DNA of 7,747 nt from DATKDU01 sp035512595 (lineage in GTDB: Bacteria; Planctomycetota; Planctomycetia; Pirellulales; Pirellulaceae), in the NCBI GenBank assembly GCA_035512595.1, contig DATKDU010000451.1:1-7747 (forward strand), written 5' to 3'. Below are positions 1-4,439 of the stretch, in pieces; position 1 is the stretch's first letter; every line of letters begins with the position of its first letter. The position numbers were made by a program, and so were the translations under genes. Under the pieces are notes generated by a model. It searched no databases. It was not told the DNA's origin and worked only from the letters and a program-made list of their open reading frames with translations.

Positions 1-141
1 GGCATTGAAAACAATGCGGTGAAGCTGCATCGTACGGACGGCAAGGAGCTATCGGTGCCGTTGGATCGCTTGAGCAAAGCCGATCAGGAACTAGCCAAGA
101 AGCTGCAAGCCGCGGCAGCTTCAGACAATCCCTTTGAATAA
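1..141 (+). CDS. C-terminal end of an SHD1 (SLA1 homology domain 1)-like protein, 5' end outside window
   Basis: Frame 1 is open from the first base and stops at TAA 139-141, giving 46 residues. The visible part reads as the last strands of an SHD1-type module: a V-x-L-x-R-x-D-G-K stretch, then a hydrophobic VPLDRLS, then an acidic/basic helix (KADQELAKKLQ), and it ends DNPFE. Planctomycete proteins with SHD1 domains commonly have the pattern 'V.L...DGK...VP...LS..D' near the C-terminus and often stop soon after it; in the better-studied eukaryotic Sla1 the domain is a protein-interaction module, but the bacterial role is not known. The gene body and start lie upstream of the window. The stop codon lies inside a 15-bp sequence (138-152) that is repeated at 309-323. 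The family assignment rests on about 40 residues. Confidence 0.65.
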   Translation, partial: GIENNAVKLHRTDGKELSVPLDRLSKADQELAKKLQAAAASDNPFE

Positions 142-323
142 CGCCTCAAGAGAACGTAGGGTGCGTGGAGCAAGCCCTTGCATAATGGTACGTTGCGCAC
201 GGCCGAACTTCTCCCGATCGAAACGCTTTGCTATCAATGAAATTGGCTTGCGGAACGCACCACAATAGGTTTGGCCGTGCTCCACGCACCCTACATGAAT
301 AATCCGGGATAACGCCTCAAGAG
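138..323. repeat. 15-bp direct repeats flanking the inverted-repeat element
   Basis: The sequence ataacgcctcaagag is present at 138-152 and again, identically, at 309-323. The left copy contains the stop codon of the SHD1-like gene. The right copy ends two bases before the point where the transposase remnant becomes recognisable. A looser extension is visible: tgaataa directly precedes cgcctcaagag on the left (135-152) and recurs at 296-302, separated from the second cgcctcaagag by ten extra bases. The pair brackets the whole 156-294 element, so it could be a target duplication or the result of a local tandem duplication. Confidence 0.8.
156..294. mobile_element. 139-bp REPIN/MITE-like element with inverted ends (GTAG...CTAC)
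   Basis: The left end GTAGGGTGCGTGGAGCA (156-172) has an exact 17-bp reverse complement at 278-294. With the right end read on the minus strand, the similarity continues imperfectly for about 50 bp on each side (156-204 against 245-294): both contain a second block of the form GGT(A/G)CGTT(G/C)CGCA followed by a GCC. The element can fold into one long stem with a centre of about 40 bp and holds no ORF. REP sequences mobilised by RAYT transposases characteristically begin with GTAG, and two REPs in inverted orientation form a REPIN. The element lies about 30 bp upstream of a RAYT remnant, which supports that reading. A generic MITE is the alternative; the centre is long for a typical REPIN. 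Confidence 0.6.
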
Positions 324-325
324 TT

Positions 326-649
326 GACCTGCGGGCGGAATTGGTCGAGCGTGCGGAAGACTGGCGTTGGGGTTCGTTATGGCGTTGGCTTCAGAAGGCG
401 GAACCCGCGCCAGCGCTGCTGTCACCCTGGCCGATTCCACGCCTGCCGGGGTGGGTAGAGCGGGTGAACAAACCACTCACCGACGGCGAGCTAGCCGCTA
501 TTCGCACGTCCGCGAAGCGAGGCAGTCCCTACGGTAACGAGTCGTGGATCGAAGCGAGCGTGAAACGCCTCGGTTTGGAATCAACATTGCGTCCTCGCGG
601 CCGACCCCAAGTTCGCTTCCTAGACCAAGATCTCAACAATGAGTCCTGA
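326..649 (+). pseudogene. C-terminal remnant of a REP-associated tyrosine transposase (RAYT, IS200-like)
   Basis: The frame is recognisable from about 326 (DLRAELVERAEDWRWGSLW) and stops with TGA at 647-649. RAYT proteins carry near the end a conserved 'NPVRA.LVERAEDWRWSSLW' helix, then a WP(V/I)PR..W...VN.P.T..EL..IR.S..RG.P(F/Y)G...W, and finally RLGLESTLRPRGRP; all three blocks are here in order. The N-terminal catalytic part, with the HUH metal site and the nucleophilic tyrosine, is absent: upstream of 326 lies the direct repeat and the inverted-repeat element. A nominal start (TTG at 341) would give 102 residues, but a functional protein of this family is longer and needs the missing half. 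It is therefore a decayed transposase, possibly cut off by the same event that made the 15-bp repeats. Confidence 0.8.
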
Positions 650-651
650 CC

Positions 652-851
652 CCTGGTTGCTCCGTGGATGCCCTGCGACGTTCGTTGCGGATTTCCGATC
701 AGGTCGGCATTCGGGCTGTGGAAGTCGATGCCCTCGATGAAGCCGCCAGAAACTTCTATCTGAAGTTTGGTTTCCGGTCACTGTTGGACGATCCCGACAT
801 CTGTTCCTGCCGATGCACGAAATTCGTAATCTAAAACTCGATCCTCTTTAG
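652..851 (+). pseudogene. C-terminal remnant of a GNAT acetyltransferase (type II toxin-like), frameshifted
   Basis: Frame 652-792 reads VDALRRSLRISDQVGIRAV, then EVDALDEAARNFYLKFGFRSLLDDP. This matches the end of the GNAT fold in the toxin-like (TacT/ataT-type) acetyltransferases: the last helix, the strand with V(V/E)VDA, and the 'A..FY..FGF..L.DDP..LFLPM' signature. After DDP the frame goes wrong and stops at TAA 832-834. Shifting by one base at the CCC run 793-795 restores the expected RHLFLPMHEIRNLKLDPL and a stop at TAG 849-851, so one C has apparently been lost. The N-terminal two thirds, including the acetyl-CoA loop, is missing, and no DUF1778/RHH antitoxin gene is visible. It starts just after the stop of the transposase remnant. 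Confidence 0.65.
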
Positions 852-970
852 TACGATGCGAGTGCCTTGAGCCTTGTGCTCAAGTGTGTCGATCCAACGC
901 GCGCCTTGCCACTCGTAACGAACTTGCAGTTTCGTGATCTTGCCACTCAGCAGTTGATCGCAAGTCAGCC
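831..970 (-). pseudogene. Unrecognised coding remnant, 3' end only
   Basis: On the minus strand a frame runs from about 970 down to the stop TAG at 833-831. Its protein (LWLTCDQLLSGKITKLQVR, then YEWQGARWIDTLEHKAQGTR, then IVLKRIEF) has a normal amino-acid mix with tryptophans, charged residues and no low complexity, and looks like the end of a real protein. The same frame stays open to 1310, but upstream of 970 it translates tandem repeats (GPQFGPQFGP) and is not convincing. I do not recognise the family. It overlaps the last bases of the acetyltransferase remnant on the other strand. It is most likely a gene whose 5' part was replaced by the repeat array; a chance ORF cannot be excluded. 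Confidence 0.3.
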
Positions 971-974
971 ACAA

Positions 975-1026
975 GGGGCCAAACTGGGGGCCAAACTGGG
1001 GGGCCAAACTGGGGGCCAAACTGGGG
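975..1026 (+). repeat. Tandem (G)4-6-CCAAACT array, G-quadruplex pattern
   Basis: Four consecutive units of 11-13 bp each consist of a G run followed by CCAAACT. The G runs are at 975-978 (4), 986-990 (5), 998-1003 (6), 1011-1015 (5), and a fifth at 1023-1026 (4). Every spacer is exactly CCAAACT (7 nt). This fits the standard G-quadruplex pattern of four or more G runs separated by loops of at most seven bases. The units differ only in the length of the G run, as expected for slippage. Confidence 0.8.
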
Positions 1027-1167
1027 ACACAGCACTTTCGGCTTGACGAAGGCAAACGGGCGCTGAGACGGGGACCTAGCGGACACAGTACTTCTTGGCC
1101 ACAACCTTTTTGCCCCCGACAAAGTGCTGTGTCCCCGAGTTGCCCCCCGACAAAGTGCTGTGTCCCC
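1023..1167. repeat. Dispersed REP-like motif GGGGACACAGCACTTT in both orientations
   Basis: GGGGACACAGCACTTT occurs on the plus strand at 1023-1038, and its exact reverse complement occurs at 1121-1136 and 1152-1167. A degenerate plus-strand copy (GGACACAGTACTTC) lies at 1081-1094. The first and later copies can pair as arms of a large stem. The motif starts from the last G run of the quadruplex-like array, so the two repeat types are physically joined. Confidence 0.75.
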
Positions 1168-1176
1168 GAGTTGCCC
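1111..1176. repeat. Two-copy 30/31-bp tandem direct repeat
   Basis: The unit TGC(5-6)GACAAAGTGCTG followed by TGTCCCCGAGT is present at 1111-1140 (five Cs) and 1141-1171 (six Cs), and the first bases of a third unit (TGCCC) follow at 1172-1176. The copies differ only by one C in the C run. Each unit carries one inverted copy of the REP-like motif. Confidence 0.85.
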
Positions 1177-1220
1177 TTCCGACTGATGCCAGGCTGTCGC
1201 CTCACGGGTGAAAACGCACT

Positions 1221-1243
1221 CGTCCCCGGTACAGCCGGGGACG
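1221..1243. other. GC-rich hairpin downstream of the FecR-like gene
   Basis: CGTCCCCGG (1221-1229) is the exact reverse complement of CCGGGGACG (1235-1243), giving a 9-bp stem with a 5-base loop. Read on the minus strand it lies about 80 bases past the stop of the FecR-like gene, so it could end that transcript. No good T run follows, only GTTTTC a few bases away, so an intrinsic terminator is weakly supported. A repeat-associated hairpin is equally possible. Confidence 0.4.
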
Positions 1244-1324
1244 GGACCAAGCTTCCGTCTTCATTGGTGCCGAATCCGTTCATCTTCACAGAACACTCGA
1301 TTCTTGGCATATCGGAACTGAGAT

Positions 1325-2986
1325 CTACTTTGAGCCCACTTTCGCGTTATACCGCGGTTCGTCAAGGCGAAAGCGAGCGGCTTTGACGCGGTTCAACGAT
1401 TCCGGTTCCAACCAGACTTCGACGTAGTGACCGATTGTGGGCTGTTGCTCGCCTGGCGGCACATCGCGATACAGGAGCGTCGCGCCGCGTCCAATGAGAA
1501 GTCGTGAACGGGCCATGTGCAAGTTTGGTGCGGTAAGGGCCTTACTCTTTCGATGCAGCACTTCGATGACGGCGCCGTTCTCGGCAACATCGACCATATG
1601 GCCTTTCAGATCCGGAGCGTAATCACCCCGTTTGTCGCCGGAATAATGGATGACTCGCGCCACATCGGCCGAGTCCGTCTGGAGCCAGACGGTGGCGTTG
1701 TAACCTACCGTGGGTACTTCGCCATCGTAACGGACAAAAAAGTATTGAGCGTCCGTCTGCTCATTGAGATTGACAAGTCGAGTGACCGGGGGATTCTCTG
1801 ACTTGGTATGGCGCGGTAATTCCAATGTGATGCTACGGCCGTCAAGCGCAACATCGACGACGCGCCCCGTCAGACTCGGGGGCCGACCGCTGCCTTCCTC
1901 CACGGAAAACCGCACGGCCGCCGCGCCGCTGCGATCGTCATTCAGCCACACCGACACTTTGTAGCCAAGACTCGGCGTCTGTCGATCCGCGGGGACATTG
2001 ACCCATGCGAACTCGGTGTCATCACGGAGCGTGACGGCGACAACGTGCTGTGGGTGTTCGCGTGTCTTCTTCATTTGAATTTGGATCGAATCAAGATCGT
2101 CCGAGACGGAAATCACCTTGCCAACCAGATCAGGTGCGCTGGTCCGTGGAGAATACGTGGTAACAAAGATGCGATCGTCACCCAGGGCAAGCGGAAACGT
2201 CTCGTTCGCGTAATCGACTTCGACGAGGCCGGTAATCACGCCAACGATCATCGCCGGTTTACGTTCGGCGGCCAGTGCCTCCTCATCCGAGAATACCTTG
2301 ACAGTAAACTCCGTACCCAAGGCCGTGACGCCGCCGGCTGGAGTATCAACCCGAAACTGACTTTCTCCCTTTTCAACAACAAACCGTCCACTGCCGCGGT
2401 GCAGCGCCACAACCTGTCGGGATTCGCTGACCTGCCCACGAATCGTCGCGATTGATCCAGGAGACAGTTCCGCTCGGGATCCATCGGCCAGGTCGATCAG
2501 TGCAGACGACTCTCCCGTCACATCAAACGTCGTTTGTTCGGGTATGCGCGATAGCTTGACCCCGTTGATTTCTACGGTCCCGGCGACCACTTCGTGCGTT
2601 GATTCTTCTCGGAAGCGATTGCCATCAACGGTGGCGAAATAAGAAACGACACCGATAACCACCAGCAGGCAGGCGGCCGCGGACCATTGCCACGACTTGA
2701 AGCGACGCAGACGCGGCCGCACCGTCTGATCGTGCAAAACGTGGCGAATGGGGCCACCGACTTGAACAGATAGAACGTCGTCGAGAATCGAGGCCATTTG
2801 GCCCGAGTTGCGCTGTCTACGAAAGTGAGCGCGAAGCCGCTCTTCTTGCAAAGCAGCGGCATAAAACGCATCGGCGACACATGTGTCGCGCACTAGCAAC
2901 TGCCGCAACTCATCTTGTTCTGCTGTCGAGAGCAACCCGTCAAGATGCTTTTCGATCAATTCATCGGCGGAAGATTCGTTCTTCAT
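1325..2986 (-). CDS. FecR-like membrane anti-sigma/sensor protein with three C-terminal repeats
   Basis: The protein is 553 residues with ATG at 2986-2984. This start is chosen because the ATG overlaps the TGA of the sigma gene (ATGA) and GGGAG lies about 8 bases upstream; the frame is open 23 codons further but only inside the sigma gene. Residues 1-60 form a soluble helical head (ELIEKHLDGLLSTAEQDELR) like the cytoplasmic part of planctomycete FecR proteins, which binds the cognate sigma factor. A single membrane helix follows at about 99-120 (WQWSAAACLLVVIGVVSYF). The FecR domain spans about 130-275, with the typical L.DGS...L.PGS and RV.TP.G.V.ALGTEF motifs. Residues 283-542 hold three ~85-residue repeats beginning PDLVGKV, PSLTGRV and PDLKGHM, each ending in a (P)(S/T).G(Y/H)...VWL block. 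The repeat part, outside the membrane, may sense a cell-envelope signal; its family is not recognised. Confidence 0.85.
   Translation of the reverse strand: MKNESSADELIEKHLDGLLSTAEQDELRQLLVRDTCVADAFYAAALQEERLRAHFRRQRNSGQMASILDDVLSVQVGGPIRHVLHDQTVRPRLRRFKSWQWSAAACLLVVIGVVSYFATVDGNRFREESTHEVVAGTVEINGVKLSRIPEQTTFDVTGESSALIDLADGSRAELSPGSIATIRGQVSESRQVVALHRGSGRFVVEKGESQFRVDTPAGGVTALGTEFTVKVFSDEEALAAERKPAMIVGVITGLVEVDYANETFPLALGDDRIFVTTYSPRTSAPDLVGKVISVSDDLDSIQIQMKKTREHPQHVVAVTLRDDTEFAWVNVPADRQTPSLGYKVSVWLNDDRSGAAAVRFSVEEGSGRPPSLTGRVVDVALDGRSITLELPRHTKSENPPVTRLVNLNEQTDAQYFFVRYDGEVPTVGYNATVWLQTDSADVARVIHYSGDKRGDYAPDLKGHMVDVAENGAVIEVLHRKSKALTAPNLHMARSRLLIGRGATLLYRDVPPGEQQPTIGHYVEVWLEPESLNRVKAARFRLDEPRYNAKVGSK
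1361..2140 (-). repeat. Three tandem ~85-residue repeats within the FecR-like protein
   Basis: At protein level the copies are residues 283-365, 369-452 and 456-542. Shared features are: an opening P(D/S)L.G.V..V......I.(L/V), a middle strand with a T-(E/D/L)-x-x-(Y/W) segment, and a closing P(S/T).G(Y/H)...VWL.....N/D..(A)(A)(R/V)...F/Y. The pattern suggests small beta-rich domains repeated by internal duplication. The nucleotide copies have diverged, so the duplication is old. Confidence 0.65.
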
Positions 2987-3507
2987 GGCAGTCTCTCCCG
3001 TGCGGCGGCCAAACGGGACTCGACACACTCGCGGAGGCGCTGCCGAAGTCGCCACAACGCCTTGTGGATTGCCATGACTGTACTCTGAAGGCGATCGGCG
3101 ATCTGCTGCAAATCAAGCGACTCTTCATATCGCAATGCCAGCAGCCCGCGCGACCGTCGCGGCAGGGTTTCAATACAGGCTTCCAGCGCCTCCTCCTTCG
3201 GCAATGGCCTGGATTCGGCGCGATCACAAGCGTCGAGCACCGCCTGCACTGTTTCGGGCGAGAATAAGACGGGCGACCTCGCGAACTGCTCGCGTCTTTT
3301 CATGATTTTGTTTGCCGCGATTCCTCGTGCCCACGCGCCGAACGAGCGGCCACGATCGTAGGCGTCAAACTTCGACCACGCCGTCAGCGCCACTTCCTGG
3401 AGAATGTCTTCGCAACCGTTGCGATCGCGGACAAGCGAACCGATGAACGCGCGCAGGTCGCCCTCGTGTTTCAAGAACAACGCCAGAAACTCGGCTTGCA
3501 CGCTCAC
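2983..3507 (-). CDS. ECF RNA polymerase sigma factor, Rhodopirellula/Verrucomicrobium type
   Basis: With GTG at 3507-3505 the protein has 174 residues. Region 2 covers about 7-77: a helix FLALFLKHEGDLRAFIGSLV, the CEDILQEVALTAWSKF core-binding segment, and the SFGAWARGIAANKIMKRRE segment that contacts the -10 element. Region 4 covers about 108-158, with the LPRRSRGLLALRYEESLDLQ and IADRL...AIHKALWRLRQRL helix-turn-helix for the -35 element. Region 3 is absent, as in ECF factors. The frame is open up to 3666, but the extra 53 residues do not look like sigma sequence; AAGGAG (3522-3517) nine bases before GTG 3507 favours the short form. The gene ends in an ATGA overlap with the FecR-like gene, implying translational coupling and joint control. 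The family is typical of planctomycetes and verrucomicrobia. Confidence 0.85.
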   Translation of the reverse strand: MSVQAEFLALFLKHEGDLRAFIGSLVRDRNGCEDILQEVALTAWSKFDAYDRGRSFGAWARGIAANKIMKRREQFARSPVLFSPETVQAVLDACDRAESRPLPKEEALEACIETLPRRSRGLLALRYEESLDLQQIADRLQSTVMAIHKALWRLRQRLRECVESRLAAARERLP

Positions 3508-3772
3508 GCAGACATACTCCTTCTCTTTCCTCTTTCCCTGCAACTGCCGAATTCTGGACAAAAAAGGGAGCGTGGCTTCAAGAAAGTCCTCGGATTCCGC
3601 GGGCGTTTCGCGAACAAGCCCACCGGCCGCGTATGAGTGCAAACGTTCATAGTCAGATTTCCGCAAGTTTTTTGTCCAATATCGCAGGTCCCGCGGGAAG
3701 AAGGAGCCAGAAGAGCCGTCACAGCCACTGTCGCACGGCGCATCATTATTCTACCCACTGCAGGAGCGAACC
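3508..3772. promoter_or_regulatory. Divergent intergenic region between sigma and LTxxQ genes
   Basis: This 265-bp stretch must contain the promoters of both the minus-strand sigma/FecR operon and the plus-strand operon. No convincing -35/-10 pair was found on either strand. Visible elements are the sigma ribosome site (3517-3522), an 11-bp inverted repeat TGGACAAAAAA (3555-3565, reverse complement 3668-3678), a 10-bp palindrome TCCCGCGGGA (3689-3698) and the AGGAG of the next gene (3762-3766). Its role as a shared control region is inferred from the gene arrangement. Confidence 0.5.
3517..3522 (-). promoter_or_regulatory. Ribosome binding site AAGGAG of the sigma factor gene
   Basis: AAGGAG on the minus strand lies nine bases upstream of GTG 3507-3505. 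An out-of-frame ATG lies only one base after it (3515-3513), too close for normal initiation; it would give a three-codon frame (M-S-A) whose TGA overlaps the GTG as GTGA. The site decides between the 174-residue and the 227-residue forms of the sigma factor. Confidence 0.6.
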
Positions 3773-4393
3773 ATGTCCAGCTCGACCCGCGTTGCAATTG
3801 CCTTGTTCGTGATTGTTGCCTTCGTTTCACCGCTGAGGGCGGACCAGAAGAATGACGTGCCGCAAGACAAGAAGTCCGTGGCGGTGCGGGAAAAGGAGTC
3901 CGCGGCGAAACGCGACAAGAAACCGCGCGGCGAAAAAGGAGCGAAAGACACGGCAACACTGCGCAAGATGTTTCAATTGCCCGAGAATGTCCGGGCCACC
4001 CTCACGCCGGAGCAAAGCGCGAAGGCGGAGCAGATCGAGAAGGAATATGCTGCCAAGTTGAGCGAGGCCGCCACCACGATCAACGCGATCCTGACCGCCG
4101 AACGTCGCAAAGCCCAGGCCGAGGCCGCCGCGCGAGCGCTTGATGCCCTGCTCAGCGACCAGGAGAAGGCCGATCTCAAGGCTGCTCAGGAATCGCTCGC
4201 TGCGTTACAAGATGAGCTGCGCGGCAAGTTTGTGGAGTTGCTGACGGATGAACAGAAATCGCAGCTCAAGCAACAGCGAGGTGCTGGGAACAAGAAAACT
4301 GGCCAGCCGAGCGAAAAGCAACCCGCAGCACCGCGCGAGAAAAAGCCTCAACCTCCGGCTGAGAAGGAACCGCAGCCAAGCGTCAGCAAGTGA
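3773..4393 (+). CDS. Exported LTxxQ-motif (Spy/CpxP-like) helical protein
   Basis: The gene encodes 206 residues; AGGAG (3762-3766) sits six bases before the ATG. Residues 1-23 form a signal peptide (hydrophobic VAIALFVIVAFVSPLRA, likely cut before DQK). Residues 24-60 are very rich in Lys, Glu and Asp. The core, about 70-168, is long amphipathic helix with LTPEQ (77-81), LTAER (107-111), LSDQE (127-131) and LTDEQ (157-161), the repeated LTxxQ-type signature known from periplasmic Spy/CpxP proteins. The tail (170-206) is Pro/Lys/Glu rich and probably disordered. Spy/CpxP proteins are periplasmic chaperones or stress-response modulators; small planctomycete relatives have no known function. 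It starts the plus-strand operon, 46 bases before the cytochrome-like gene and divergent from the sigma factor, so control by that factor is plausible but unproven. Confidence 0.7.
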   Translation: MSSSTRVAIALFVIVAFVSPLRADQKNDVPQDKKSVAVREKESAAKRDKKPRGEKGAKDTATLRKMFQLPENVRATLTPEQSAKAEQIEKEYAAKLSEAATTINAILTAERRKAQAEAAARALDALLSDQEKADLKAAQESLAALQDELRGKFVELLTDEQKSQLKQQRGAGNKKTGQPSEKQPAAPREKKPQPPAEKEPQPSVSK

Positions 4394-4439
4394 TCCCGCC
4401 CAGCGAAGTCGGCACTCTATTTGGACCAGGGGTCGAGCG

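Larger units (their letters stand above)
852..1324. other. Gene-poor repeat-rich intergenic stretch
   Basis: No intact gene is supported between the acetyltransferase remnant and the end of the FecR-like gene. The stretch holds, in order: the reverse-strand remnant, a four-unit G-run array, scattered copies of a GGGGACACAGCACTTT motif in both orientations, a two-copy 30/31-bp tandem repeat, and a GC-rich hairpin. ORFs on both strands here read through the repeats and have biased composition. Confidence 0.6.

Noticed and set aside
291..476. Minus-strand ORF opposite the transposase remnant
   Set aside because: Antisense of a recognisable RAYT tail; no protein-like features.
975..1176. CRISPR-like array
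   Set aside because: Units are 11-13 bp and 30/31 bp direct tandems without unique spacers; no cas genes nearby.
1221..1243. Intrinsic terminator of the sigma/FecR operon
   Set aside because: The stem is strong but no proper T tract follows on the minus strand; kept only as a hairpin.
1129..1386. Plus-strand ORF across the tandem repeat and the end of the FecR-like gene
   Set aside because: Its first part is repeat translation and its end is antisense to the FecR-like coding sequence.
2987..3055. Upstream extension of the FecR-like frame by 23 codons
   Set aside because: It lies wholly within the sigma coding sequence in another frame; the ATGA overlap at 2986-2983 with a ribosome site fits the family start.
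3508..3666. N-terminal extension of the sigma factor frame (53 residues)
   Set aside because: No sigma-like residues, no ribosome site near 3666, and a good AAGGAG lies before GTG 3507; ECF factors of this type are about 160-190 residues.
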